Below are positions 39,220 to 47,972 of a stretch of DNA of 64,000 nucleotides, piece after piece. Numbering within the stretch: the stretch's first letter is position 1; each line of letters starts with the position of its first letter. Source of the DNA: Enterococcus timonensis. GTDB taxonomy: Bacteria; Bacillota; Bacilli; Lactobacillales; Enterococcaceae. A model generated the notes under the pieces. It was not told the origin of the DNA. It saw only the letters and a list, made by a program, of their open reading frames with translations, and did not search any database. Location: NCBI RefSeq assembly GCF_900104595.1, contig NZ_FNVY01000004.1, positions 186,001 to 250,000 of the forward strand. The letters are read 5' to 3'. Both the position numbers and the translations under genes were made by a program.

Positions 39220-40962
39220 ATGACACTTTTTCAACAGTTGAGAAAATATGTGCTAGAGCACAAACTCAACTACACGATTGTATTTATTTTTATGATTATT
39301 TCAAGCGCGATGTCGGTAGCGCCAACTTATATTCTCCGACTTTTTATTGATGCCATTGTCAGCAAGGATTTTTCGGTGGCGGTTTTAACGCAATATAGCA
39401 GTTATTTTCTATTAGTAATTGTCCTGGCTTATTTGGCCGATTTTATTTGGAGCTATTATTTATTTATCGGGTCCTATGATTTACAGAAAAGTTTTCGCGA
39501 AAAATTAATGGCCCACTTTTTAAAAATGGGCGCCCCTTTTTACCACCGTTTTCGCACCGGCGATCTTTTAACTCGTGCCAGTGAAGACGTGCAAGTGATG
39601 GGGATGACAGTGGGCTACGGCTTGATGACCTTGCTAAATTCCAGCGTATTTTTAGCTTTTGTAGTAGGAATGATGGCCATCACAGTTTCGTGGCAGCTGA
39701 CGATTATCGCCTTATTGCCAATGCCGATTTTAGCGTATTATATTTTCAAATGGGGTTCACAAGTGGACAAAAAATTCACCGAAGCCCAAGATGCCGTTTC
39801 GCAAATGAATGCCGAAGTTTTAGAAATTGTCGACGGCTTGCGAGTGGTGCGGGCGTTTGGCTTAGAAGGGTCGACTACTAAAAAATTCCAAGAAAAAACA
39901 ACAGCCACGAAAGACAAAAATAATGAAGTCTCAGAAATTGATTCGCGTTTTAATCCATTAATCACGATTGTGCTAGCAATCAGTTTTGTTTTGAGTTTTT
40001 TAGGTGGCGCTTATTTAATTAGCCAGCAAAAAATTACTGTCGGAGCAATGGTTAGTTTTCAAGTATATTTGACGATGATTGTTTGGCCGATGATTTCAGC
40101 TGGAGATTTGGTCAACGTAATGCAACAAGGTGTGGCCTCGTTTCGCCGGATTTATGAAGTGCTGAGTACCGGCGATTTACTAGAAAAAGAGGGAACACAG
40201 ACTTTAGCCGAAGTTGAGACGATTACTTTTGAAGATTTTGATTTTAAATATCCTGAAGATACACGCTTAACTTTACAACAAGTAGATTTAACGATAAAAA
40301 AAGGCCAGATTATTGGCTTTGTAGGAAAAACCGGCAGCGGCAAAACTACTTTGCTGCGTCAATTTACCCATCGCTATCCTTATTCTTCCTCTGTGCCATT
40401 GATCAATGGCGAAAAATTAACCGACTATAAAACTTTTGATCTGCGGAAACAATTGGCGCAAGTGCCACAAGAACATATTTTATTTTCCCGTTCGATTCGC
40501 GAAAATTTATTATTCGGCGACGAAAACGCCAGTGATGAAAAATTGCTAAAAAGTTTGCAATTGGCAAGTTTTGATCAAGAAGTTTTAGCCATGCCCCAAG
40601 GATTGGATACGTTAGTAGGAGAAAAAGGCGTTTCTTTATCTGGCGGTCAAAAACAGCGACTTTCTTTAGCGCGGGCTTTTTTAAGAAATAGTCCCATTTT
40701 ACTTTTGGATGACGCGTTATCGGCTGTCGATGCTAAAACCGAAGCTAAAATTATCGAAAACCTGAAAGAATTACCAGGAGATTTAACTTTACTCATTGTC
40801 ACCCATCGCCTGTCAGCCATTACAAAAGCTGATCAGATTTTCGTTTTAGAAGATGGGGCGATTGTTCAACGCGGGACTCATGAAAGTCTGATTCAAACAT
40901 CCGGTTGGTATCAAGATCAATATTTGCACCAACAATTAAAGGAGGACACGTTAGATGTTTAA
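39220..40962 (+). CDS. Multidrug ABC exporter half-transporter with degenerate ATPase site (BmrC/LmrC-like)
   Basis: A 580-residue half-transporter: six-helix membrane domain (1 to about 320) and nucleotide-binding domain. Walker A is GKTGSGKTT, signature LSGGQKQR, and Walker B ends LLLDDALSAVD, so the catalytic Glu is replaced by Asp. That is the hallmark of the noncanonical site in heterodimeric exporters of the BmrCD/LmrCD/EfrAB type. The ATG at 39220 follows GAAAGGACAAC. It overlaps the next gene by 8 bases and is presumably controlled by the leader attenuator. Exported drugs cannot be predicted. Confidence 0.93.
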   Translation: MTLFQQLRKYVLEHKLNYTIVFIFMIISSAMSVAPTYILRLFIDAIVSKDFSVAVLTQYSSYFLLVIVLAYLADFIWSYYLFIGSYDLQKSFREKLMAHFLKMGAPFYHRFRTGDLLTRASEDVQVMGMTVGYGLMTLLNSSVFLAFVVGMMAITVSWQLTIIALLPMPILAYYIFKWGSQVDKKFTEAQDAVSQMNAEVLEIVDGLRVVRAFGLEGSTTKKFQEKTTATKDKNNEVSEIDSRFNPLITIVLAISFVLSFLGGAYLISQQKITVGAMVSFQVYLTMIVWPMISAGDLVNVMQQGVASFRRIYEVLSTGDLLEKEGTQTLAEVETITFEDFDFKYPEDTRLTLQQVDLTIKKGQIIGFVGKTGSGKTTLLRQFTHRYPYSSSVPLINGEKLTDYKTFDLRKQLAQVPQEHILFSRSIRENLLFGDENASDEKLLKSLQLASFDQEVLAMPQGLDTLVGEKGVSLSGGQKQRLSLARAFLRNSPILLLDDALSAVDAKTEAKIIENLKELPGDLTLLIVTHRLSAITKADQIFVLEDGAIVQRGTHESLIQTSGWYQDQYLHQQLKEDTLDV

Positions 40963-42703
40963 AACCGTGCTCCGTTTACTGACGTATTTAAAAAATCACA
41001 AAAAAGTTTTTGCCATTTCTGTGATACTAGTAATTATTGCTAGTGGACTAGAACTTTTGTCCCCGCTAATTGCAAAGTCTTCCATTGACTCGGTGATGAC
41101 GCCCGCGTTTACTACTGGCGTTGTTGCTTGGGATACTTTATTTTTACTGCTGGCCGCTTACTTAGGCATTAATTTAACGAGCGCCTTATTGCGTTATATT
41201 AGTGTTTTACATTTACGAAAAATGTCCAACCAATTAATTAAAACCATGCGCGATGAGTTGTTTGCCCATTTGCATCGTTTGCCGATTTCTTACTTTGACC
41301 AAATGCCAGCCGGTCAAATTGTTTCGCGGATAACTAACGATACCGAAGCTTTGCGCTCAAATTTTTATGTGAGTGTTTTAAGTAATTTGCTAGTCAACTT
41401 TATTCAAATTATTGGCGTTTATATTGCGATTTTTCTTTTAAATTATCGTTTGGCGCTAGGTTTACTAATTATCGGACCGATTCTTTATTTGTGGCAACAT
41501 TTTTATACGAAATTTGCTAGCCGTTATAATATTGTTATTCGGGAAACCATCGCCGAAATTTCAGGGCAACTGAACGAATTTATTAATGGCATGCCGATTA
41601 TCCAAGCTTTTCAAAAAGAAGATAAACTATTAGGCGAGTTTAAAAAAAAGGTCGGCAAATGGTTTCAATTTGGCCGCAAATATTTATTATTAGATGCACT
41701 GGTTGCCTGGGGCTTTGGAACTTTCTTGCGGAACTTGACGATTTTAGGAGTAATTTATACTTTGTCGCGGCTTTTTCTAGGGGATAATTTGGCTCTTTCA
41801 GTCGGTCTTTTGTACGCGTTTATTGATTATATCAACCGTCTGTTCGATCCGATTGAAGGCTTAATTCAAATTATCGCTAATATTCAACAATCATTGGCGG
41901 CTGGCACACGGATTTTTGAATTTGCTGATCAAAAAGAAGAAGAGCAGCAAGAAAAATTATTGCCAGTGAGCCTTGGCGCTGTGGAATTTTCTCATGTTGA
42001 TTTTGGTTATGTCGAAGATCAAAAAGTGCTTCACGATGTTACGTTCACCGCAGCAGCCGGCCAAACACTGGCTCTCGTTGGGCAAACAGGTTCTGGTAAA
42101 TCAAGTATTTTAAATTTATTGTTTCGCTTTTATGATCCCCAAGGTGGGAAAATTTTAGTGGATGGTCAAAATATTCGAGAATTTAATCGCTATTCCGTGA
42201 GAAAAGAAATGGCGATTGTCTTGCAAGATCCGTATTTATTTACCGGCACCATTGCAACGAATATCGGCATGGATGATCCTACCATTTCTAAAGAAATGAT
42301 GATCGACGCACTGACGCAAGTCGGCGCTAGCTATTTATTGGAGCGCTACGAGGACGGATTAGATCATCCAGTAGTGGAAAAAGGAAATGAATTTTCCTCT
42401 GGTGAACGACAATTGATTAGTTTTGCCCGGGCGTTAGTTTTTGATCCGAAAATTTTAATTTTAGACGAAGCAACGAGTCACGTGGATACGGAAACAGAAG
42501 TCGTGATTCAAAAAGCGATGGCTATTTTGAAAAAAGGCCGGACGACATTTATCATCGCTCACCGGTTATCAACGATTAAAGATGCCCAAAAAATTCTCGT
42601 CTTAAACCAAGGGAAAATAATCGAACAAGGCACCCACACAAGCTTAATTTCCCAACAAGGAAGCTATTACCAAATGTACCAAATGCAATCCCAACAATTA
42701 TAA
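40955..42703 (+). CDS. Multidrug ABC exporter half-transporter with canonical ATPase residues (BmrD/LmrD-like)
   Basis: A 582-residue partner of the preceding gene. Six-helix membrane domain, then ATPase domain with Walker A GQTGSGKSS, signature SSGERQL (in place of LSGGQ) and Walker B LILDEATSHVD with the catalytic Glu intact. So one ATP site of the heterodimer would be normal and the other impaired, as in BmrCD and LmrCD. The ribosome site is AAAGGAGGACACGTTAG, inside the end of the first gene. Hairpin repeats, not a conventional terminator, follow. Confidence 0.93.
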   Translation: MFKTVLRLLTYLKNHKKVFAISVILVIIASGLELLSPLIAKSSIDSVMTPAFTTGVVAWDTLFLLLAAYLGINLTSALLRYISVLHLRKMSNQLIKTMRDELFAHLHRLPISYFDQMPAGQIVSRITNDTEALRSNFYVSVLSNLLVNFIQIIGVYIAIFLLNYRLALGLLIIGPILYLWQHFYTKFASRYNIVIRETIAEISGQLNEFINGMPIIQAFQKEDKLLGEFKKKVGKWFQFGRKYLLLDALVAWGFGTFLRNLTILGVIYTLSRLFLGDNLALSVGLLYAFIDYINRLFDPIEGLIQIIANIQQSLAAGTRIFEFADQKEEEQQEKLLPVSLGAVEFSHVDFGYVEDQKVLHDVTFTAAAGQTLALVGQTGSGKSSILNLLFRFYDPQGGKILVDGQNIREFNRYSVRKEMAIVLQDPYLFTGTIATNIGMDDPTISKEMMIDALTQVGASYLLERYEDGLDHPVVEKGNEFSSGERQLISFARALVFDPKILILDEATSHVDTETEVVIQKAMAILKKGRTTFIIAHRLSTIKDAQKILVLNQGKIIEQGTHTSLISQQGSYYQMYQMQSQQL

Positions 42704-42975
42704 GGGTGAAATAGTGGCGATTAGAGACGTAGAAAATTAGGAAAATCTCCGATGCATTACAGATGCGCCGGAGATTTTATCTATTTTCCAAGTCGCTGCC
42801 ACAATTTTACCGTGAAATAAGGCTGAAAAAGTGGCGTTAAATGCTGCAGAAAAATAGGGAAATGGAGTATGCATGTGTAACATGCAGGAGGCATTTCATC
42901 TTTTTTCCAAAGCATTGCCACAATTTCACCGTGAAATAAAGCTGAAAAAGTGGCGTTAAATGCTGCAGAAAAATT
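42704..42975. repeat. Two full and one partial copy of the long hairpin repeat (cluster 2)
   Basis: Copy 1 is 42704-42811 (outer arms GGTGAAATaGTGGC and GCCACaATTTTACC), copy 2 is 42811-42930, and a partial left half is 42930-42975. The left arm of copy 2 is repeated in the partial copy 119 bases on with a single mismatch over 45 bases. Inner blocks match clusters 1 and 3: GTAGAAAATTAGGAAAA on the left and TTTTATCTATTTTCC on the right of copy 1. The variable tips are palindromic (CATGC/GCATG types). Confidence 0.85.
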
Positions 42976-42992
42976 AAAAATTTTCGCCAAAC

Positions 42993-43034
42993 AAAAAAGC
43001 GGCTGTCTGAAATAAATCAGACAGTCGCTTTTTT
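42993..43034. terminator. Terminator downstream of rpsT
   Basis: Arms AAAAAAGCGgCTGTCTGA and TCAGACAGtCGCTTTTTT with A/T runs on both sides. Mainly for minus-strand rpsT, but it can also stop read-through from the exporter operon. Confidence 0.93.
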
Positions 43035-43042
43035 ATTTAAAA

Positions 43043-43297
43043 TTATCTAGCAAGAACGCGAGCAAGACGAGCTTTATCACGGCTAGCTTTGTTTTTGTGG
43101 ATTAAGCCTTTTGTTTCAGCTTGATCGACAGCTTTAACAGCTTCTTTATATAAGCTTTGCACATTTTCAGCTTTTGCTTCAGCAGCTACTTCAAATTTTT
43201 TAATGGCAGTGCGCATTGCACTTGTTTGTTGTACATTTCTAGCGTTTGCTTTTTCATTCGTACGAACACGTTTAATAGCAGATTCGATTTGTGGCAT
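43043..43297 (-). CDS. rpsT: 30S ribosomal protein S20 (bS20)
   Basis: An 84-residue basic helical primary 16S rRNA-binding protein. It reads [21 protein letters not shown], then [15 protein letters not shown] and ends [16 protein letters not shown], all typical. GGAGGTGAAAAT precedes the ATG on the minus strand. It has its own promoter and a short foldable leader, described separately. Confidence 0.97.
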   Translation of the reverse strand: MPQIESAIKRVRTNEKANARNVQQTSAMRTAIKKFEVAAEAKAENVQSLYKEAVKAVDQAETKGLIHKNKASRDKARLARVLAR

Positions 43298-43380
43298 ATT
43301 TTCACCTCCAGAACGTTTGAGTTACGCAAAGAGCGTCATTCAACAGACTCAATTATACAAAACAAACTGCTTCATTGCAA
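43298..43380 (-). promoter_or_regulatory. Promoter and foldable leader of rpsT
   Basis: On the minus strand -35 TTGCAA (43375-43380), 17 bases, -10 TATAAT (43352-43357). The leader of about 45 bases can fold as outer arms TTGAGT/ACTCAA enclosing GACGC/GCGTa, ending just before GGAGGTG. Such a structure could support S20 autoregulation; this is inference. Confidence 0.5.
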
Positions 43381-43564
43381 TAAAAAAAATTAAATTTACT
43401 TCCCGAACCAGCAAAAAAAATGAAAAAATTTTTCCTTTCAAAAAAAAATCCTTGAATTTTCATCAATTTTTTTCAGAAAATCCTTTTACTCACCGGAAAA
43501 ATACGTTATGATTAGTTTGTTTGAATTTACGAATGGATTTTAAATTGAATAAGTAGGTGTTCTT

Positions 43565-44578
43565 GTGACCATATCTTTGTTTGTAACCGTTGCCTTGGTA
43601 ATGGGTGTCATTTTTGTTAATGGCTGGACCGACGCGCCAAACGCCATTGCTACGGCAGTTTCTACAAAAGTTTTGCGCCCTAACGTCGCTATTTTTATGG
43701 CGGTAATTATGAATTTTTTAGGTGCACTTGTGATGACTTTTTTCAACGCGCAGGTGGCCGAAACAATTAGTAATATTGTGACCTTTGAAGGAAGTGGCAA
43801 TGCTAGCCAAGTAGCACTGGCTTCATCGCTATTTGCGATTGTTGTTTGGTCAGTGGCGGCATGGTATTTTGGGATTCCCACTAGTGAATCTCACGCCTTG
43901 ATTGCCGGACTTACCGGATCAGCCATGGCTCTGGGTGGAATCGGTGCTGTCAATGGCGCTGAATGGGGGAAAGTAATTATCGGCCTTGTCGTCTCAACTG
44001 TTTTAGGTTTTGGCGGTGGTTGGGTGATTACTAAATTAATTATTTGGATTTTCCGGGGCGTCAATCGATTATTTGCTAATAAAATTTTTACAGGTGGCCA
44101 AGCATTTGGGGCTGCCGCCATGGCATTTTTGCATGGTGCTCAAGATGGTCAAAAATTCATGGGTGTTTTCATGTTGACCTTATTTTATAACGGCTTAGTG
44201 GAAAAATCCGGTAATGGTTTTGCTATTCCGATTTGGGTAATGGTGTTGTGTTCGGTAACGATGGGGATTGGTACTAGCGTTGGTGGGATGCGGATTATTA
44301 AATCGGTGGGGATGGATATGGTTAAATTAGAAAAATATCAAGGATTTTCTGCTGATATTTCCGCTGCGATTTGTTTGCTATTGGCTTCAATTTTTGGGAT
44401 TCCTGTTTCAACAACTCATACAAAAACGACCGCCATTATGGGCGTGGGCGCGGCAAAACGCGTGTCTTCTGTCGATTGGCGGATCGTTAAAGAAATGGTA
44501 ATGGCCTGGGTGTTAACTTTCCCTGGCTGTGGATTAATTGCTTTTGTGATGGCGAAAATATTTATGGCGATTTTCTAG
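43565..44578 (+). CDS. pit: Inorganic phosphate transporter, PiT family
   Basis: A 337-residue polytopic membrane protein for low-affinity phosphate (metal-phosphate) uptake. The duplicated PiT signature is visible: GWTDAPNAIATAVSTK near the N-terminus and HGAQDGQKFMGVF in the second half, with PTSESHALIAGL and PVSTTHTKTTAIMG as the other pair. The GTG at 43565 has AGGTG before it. It is followed after 12 bases by the DUF47 partner. A -10 TATGAT at 43507-43512 is likely. Confidence 0.94.
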   Translation: MTISLFVTVALVMGVIFVNGWTDAPNAIATAVSTKVLRPNVAIFMAVIMNFLGALVMTFFNAQVAETISNIVTFEGSGNASQVALASSLFAIVVWSVAAWYFGIPTSESHALIAGLTGSAMALGGIGAVNGAEWGKVIIGLVVSTVLGFGGGWVITKLIIWIFRGVNRLFANKIFTGGQAFGAAAMAFLHGAQDGQKFMGVFMLTLFYNGLVEKSGNGFAIPIWVMVLCSVTMGIGTSVGGMRIIKSVGMDMVKLEKYQGFSADISAAICLLLASIFGIPVSTTHTKTTAIMGVGAAKRVSSVDWRIVKEMVMAWVLTFPGCGLIAFVMAKIFMAIF

Positions 44579-44590
44579 GAGGAAAATAAA

Positions 44591-45214
44591 ATGGCACGTA
44601 AAAAAGGATTCGATTATTTTCAAGCGATGGAACATTTAGCAAATAATGCTAAAGAAGCGAGCGTCGTTTTGAAAAATATTATTTCTGATTATGAATTAGA
44701 TAATTTGCATGAACAAAGCGAAAAAATTCATACCATTGAACGAGACGGCGATGAAGTTGTAAAAGAAGTTATGAAAGAATTATATGTTTCTTTTATTACG
44801 CCGCTTGATCGGGAAGACATTGTTCAAATCGTTGATCGTCTCGATGATATTCTGGATGGCATTAACGGTGTGACCTATCAGTTCTATCATTTGAATGTCA
44901 CTAGTATGCGAGCTGATACGGATAAATTTATGGAATTAATTACCCATGCGGTAGACTGGGTTCAAAAAGCAGTCAAAGAATTTGCCCGCTTCAAAAATTC
45001 TAAAGAACTGATGCCTTTAATCGATGAAGTCAATCGGGTGGAGTCTGAAGGGGATCGTTTTTACTCAGAAAAATTGGCGGATCTATTCCGCAATGAACCT
45101 AATGCTATTGAAGTTTTAAAATGGAAAAATGTTTATGATACATTTGAAAATATCTTAGATCGCTGTGAAGATGCCGCCGATATTATTGCCGGCTTAGTAA
45201 TCAAAAATACGTAA
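44591..45214 (+). CDS. DUF47/PhoU-like accessory protein of the Pit transporter
   Basis: A 207-residue helical cytoplasmic protein of the DUF47 (TIGR00153-like) family. Conserved blocks are ARKKGFDYFQAMEHLANNA, IERDGDEVVKEVMKELYVSFITPLDREDIVQIVDRLDDILDGI and WKNVYDTFENILDRCEDAADIIAGLVIKNT. It is distantly PhoU-like, and in many bacteria sits next to pit to control its activity. GGAGGAAAATAAA precedes the ATG, which follows pit by 12 bases. A strong terminator follows. Confidence 0.92.
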   Translation: MARKKGFDYFQAMEHLANNAKEASVVLKNIISDYELDNLHEQSEKIHTIERDGDEVVKEVMKELYVSFITPLDREDIVQIVDRLDDILDGINGVTYQFYHLNVTSMRADTDKFMELITHAVDWVQKAVKEFARFKNSKELMPLIDEVNRVESEGDRFYSEKLADLFRNEPNAIEVLKWKNVYDTFENILDRCEDAADIIAGLVIKNT

Positions 45215-45215
45215 A

Positions 45216-45257
45216 AAAAAATTGTCCTCCCAAAATGATTTCGGGAGGACAATTTTT
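45216..45257. terminator. Bidirectional terminator between the DUF47 gene and uppP
   Basis: Arms AAAAATTGTCCTCCC and GGGAGGACAATTTTT with T and A runs. It serves both converging transcripts. Confidence 0.95.
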
Positions 45258-46091
45258 TTATTTACCTAAAAACCAATAGCCAAGTAAAATCGCCCCTAAA
45301 ATAATGCGATACCAGCCAAATGCTTTGAAGTCGTTTTTCTTTAAATAATTCATTAAGAATTTAATGGCAATGACTGAAACTAAAAAGGCCACGATACAAC
45401 CAACCACCAGCACAATAATTTCACCAGCGTCAAAAGAGTTTCCTTTGCCGATAAATTTAATGACTTTCAGGCCGCTTGCGCCAATCATCATAGGAATTCC
45501 TAAGAAAAATGAAAATTCAGTAGCTACAAAACGCGAGCTACCAATTAAAATCGCCCCAAGAATTGTAGCTCCAGAACGCGAAGTTCCTGGAATCAGCGCC
45601 AAGACTTGAAACAAACCAATGTATAAAGCAGCTTGGTAAGTTAATTGATTTAGTGTTTCGTAACGAGGCTTCGCATTTTTATTGCGATTTTCAATGACGA
45701 TAAAGGCAATCCCGTAAACGACCAACATAATGGCGACGGTTAAAAAGTTATACAAATGTTCTTCAAGATAATCGTCAAACAAAAAGCCCATAATGACACC
45801 TGGGATACAGGCGACGACCACTTTAAACCACAAAATCCACGTATCTTTTTTTTGTTTTTGTGATTTCGAGGGGGCGAAGGGGTTTAGCTTATGGAAGTAT
45901 AGTACGACCACCGCCAGAATTGCGCCCAGTTGGATCACCACGTTAAACATATTCAAAAAATCGGCGCTGACATCTAATTTGATAAATTCATTTACCAAAA
46001 TTAAATGACCCGTACTAGAAATAGGAAGCCATTCGGTAATTCCTTCGACAATGCCGAGAATGACCGCTTTAACAATATTAAAAAAAAGCAT
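45258..46091 (-). CDS. uppP: Undecaprenyl-diphosphatase
   Basis: A 277-residue membrane enzyme (BacA family) that dephosphorylates undecaprenyl diphosphate so the cell-wall lipid carrier can be reused; extra copies give bacitracin tolerance. Motifs are [18 protein letters not shown] near the N-terminus and [10 protein letters not shown] in the middle. Several hydrophobic helices fill the rest, ending [22 protein letters not shown] precedes the ATG on the minus strand. It is monocistronic by context. Confidence 0.95.
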   Translation of the reverse strand: MLFFNIVKAVILGIVEGITEWLPISSTGHLILVNEFIKLDVSADFLNMFNVVIQLGAILAVVVLYFHKLNPFAPSKSQKQKKDTWILWFKVVVACIPGVIMGFLFDDYLEEHLYNFLTVAIMLVVYGIAFIVIENRNKNAKPRYETLNQLTYQAALYIGLFQVLALIPGTSRSGATILGAILIGSSRFVATEFSFFLGIPMMIGASGLKVIKFIGKGNSFDAGEIIVLVVGCIVAFLVSVIAIKFLMNYLKKNDFKAFGWYRIILGAILLGYWFLGK

Positions 46092-46197
46092 TTCCTCATC
46101 CTTTCAAAAAAATAATAATTTCAATTAAGTATAGCGTGATGACAGGCGTTTGCCAAGGTGTTATGAAAAAATTAAACAAGGTGACAAAAAATAAAAT

Positions 46198-46212
46198 TTT
46201 AGGCATGCCAAA
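46198..46212. promoter_or_regulatory. Candidate MntR/DtxR-type operator before mntH
   Basis: TTTAGGCATGCCAAA is an imperfect palindrome (one mismatch) of the AGGC-GCCT type bound by DtxR/MntR-family metal regulators. It lies about 30 bases upstream of the mntH -10. Assignment to MntR is inference from gene context. Confidence 0.5.
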
Positions 46213-46220
46213 CTTTTTTG

Positions 46221-46248
46221 TTTACGAATCAAAAAAAAAGCGTATAAT
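46221..46248 (+). promoter_or_regulatory. Promoter of mntH
   Basis: A perfect -10 TATAAT (46243-46248) with a -35 TTTACG (46221-46226) at 16 bases. It lies 27 bases before the chosen GTG start. Confidence 0.6.
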
Positions 46249-46274
46249 AAGTTTTGTCAAAGGAGATGTTAAGT

Positions 46275-47663
46275 GTGGAAGAAAAAACATCAAAGAAGGT
46301 TAAGAGAGAAAATCGCAGCCAAAAAGAAAAAGTCCGTCAAGCAAAAGGAAAGTCTTTAGAAGAAATCAACAACACCGTTGAAGTGCCACACAATGCCAGT
46401 TTTTTTAAAACTTTGCTGGCTTATTCAGGACCAGGGGCACTGGTGGCAGTGGGCTATATGGATCCAGGAAATTGGATCACATCCATTGCCGGTGGAGCAC
46501 AATATGCTTACACGTTACTAAGTGTGGTGCTGATTTCCAATTTGATTGCCATGTTACTACAAGCTATGGCCGCTCGTTTAGGCATTGCCACCGGACTGGA
46601 TTTGGCCCAGGCCACCCGCGTTCACACGAGTAAAAAAGTAGGCTTTGTTTTATGGATTATAACCGAGCTTGCGATTATGGCTACCGATATTGCCGAAGTC
46701 ATCGGCGGGGCGATTGCGCTAAATCTTTTGTTCAATTTGCCATTGATTGCGGGTGTTTTGATTACGACCTTTGATGTTTTTTTGTTATTATTTTTAACCA
46801 AATTAGGCTTTCGCAAAATAGAAGCCATTGTTTCAGGATTAATTTTTGTCATCCTCGCCGTGTTTGTTTATGAAGTTGTTTTAGCTCAGCCTAATGTGGG
46901 AGATATTTTTGCCGGCTTTATTCCTAATCCAGAAATTGCTGAAAATCGCGGAATGCTTTTTATTGCGTTAGGAATTGTGGGCGCCACGGTTATGCCACAT
47001 AATTTATATTTGCATTCCAGTATTGCTCAAGCCCGCAAATACGATCGAACAGATGAAAAAGCGGTCAAAGAAGCGATTCGTTTTACGACGTGGGATTCCA
47101 ATATTCAATTAGGTTTGGCGTTTATCGTCAATGCCTTGCTACTGATTTTAGGGGCGGCTTTATTTTATGGAACGAAATCTGATTTAGGGCGCTTTGAAGA
47201 TTTATTTAACGCCTTGCAAAATCCCGATATCGTTGGACCTATTGCCAGTCCGCTATTAAGTATTTTGTTTGCCGTCGCTTTGTTAGCTTCGGGGCAAAAT
47301 TCCACGATTACCGGCACACTTTCCGGACAGATTGTGATGGAAGGATTTATTCATTTAAAAATGCCGGTCTGGGCTAGACGATTAGTCACTCGTTTAATTG
47401 CCGTTATTCCAGTTATTGTCGTCGTCGTTTTGTACGGCGGCAGCGAAACGGCAGTGGAAGATTTGTTGCTGTACACGCAAGTATTTCTAAGCATTGCATT
47501 ACCGATTTCCGTTTTTCCTTTGATAAAATATACGAGCGACAAAAAACTGATGGGGCCATTTGTCAATAAGCCTTGGGTCAAATATTTAGCCACGACCATC
47601 GCCGTTGCCCTGACGATTTTAAATGTCTGGCTCGTCATTCAAACATTTTCAAATATTGCCTAA
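46275..47663 (+). CDS. mntH: Nramp-type divalent metal (Mn2+/H+) transporter
   Basis: A polytopic membrane protein of about 462 residues from the GTG at 46275, which follows AAAGGAG by nine bases; an ATG at 46266 is too close to that site. A hydrophilic Lys/Glu-rich head (about 1-35) precedes the first helix. Nramp motifs are [17 protein letters not shown] (with the metal-binding Asp-Pro-Gly-Asn), the transport signature [17 protein letters not shown], and [14 protein letters not shown]. It probably imports manganese. It is followed by a terminator and the hairpin-repeat cluster. Confidence 0.94.
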   Translation: MEEKTSKKVKRENRSQKEKVRQAKGKSLEEINNTVEVPHNASFFKTLLAYSGPGALVAVGYMDPGNWITSIAGGAQYAYTLLSVVLISNLIAMLLQAMAARLGIATGLDLAQATRVHTSKKVGFVLWIITELAIMATDIAEVIGGAIALNLLFNLPLIAGVLITTFDVFLLLFLTKLGFRKIEAIVSGLIFVILAVFVYEVVLAQPNVGDIFAGFIPNPEIAENRGMLFIALGIVGATVMPHNLYLHSSIAQARKYDRTDEKAVKEAIRFTTWDSNIQLGLAFIVNALLLILGAALFYGTKSDLGRFEDLFNALQNPDIVGPIASPLLSILFAVALLASGQNSTITGTLSGQIVMEGFIHLKMPVWARRLVTRLIAVIPVIVVVVLYGGSETAVEDLLLYTQVFLSIALPISVFPLIKYTSDKKLMGPFVNKPWVKYLATTIAVALTILNVWLVIQTFSNIA

Positions 47664-47665
47664 AT

Positions 47666-47704
47666 AAAAAGCTGCGACAAAAAAATCTTGTCGCAGCTTT
47701 TTTT
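47666..47704 (+). terminator. Terminator after mntH
   Basis: Perfect arms AAAAAGCTGCGACAA and TTGTCGCAGCTTTTT around AAAAATC with a T run. Confidence 0.95.
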
Positions 47705-47705
47705 A

Positions 47706-47972
47706 CTCGCTTTTTTACAACCTTATTGAGCGGTATAAAAAAAGCTGTGATTAGGAGAATAGATAAAATTTTTAAAAATCCAAACCCAGGATTTTCGAAA
47801 AATTTTCCTAATTCTCTACATCACAGACCGCTTTTTTTATAACCTTATTTGACGGTATAAAAAAAAGCAATTCCTAGGTAAATAGATGAAATGCTTTCTA
47901 CCAGCATGCTGGCATGTACCATTTCTCTAATTTACTACGGAATTACTCGCTTTTTTTATAACCTTATTTTAA
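47706..47972. repeat. Two copies of the long hairpin repeat in reverse orientation (cluster 3)
   Basis: Copies lie at about 47730-47843 and 47854-47963. Each is framed by GGTATAAAAAAAGC on the left and GCTTTTTTTATAACC on the right; the linker TTTTTTTATAACCTTATT recurs three times with a period of about 119-121. Read on the minus strand the inner blocks are GTAGAGAATTAGGAAAA and TTTTATCTATTCTCC (first copy) and GTAGTAAATTAG and ATCTATTTACC (second). These match clusters 1 and 2. Confidence 0.82.

Noticed and set aside
27481-47972. Insertion sequence remnants as an explanation of the hairpin clusters
   Set aside because: No transposase fragment, no clear target-site duplication and no conserved terminal sequence across the three clusters; a MITE-like origin remains only a possibility.
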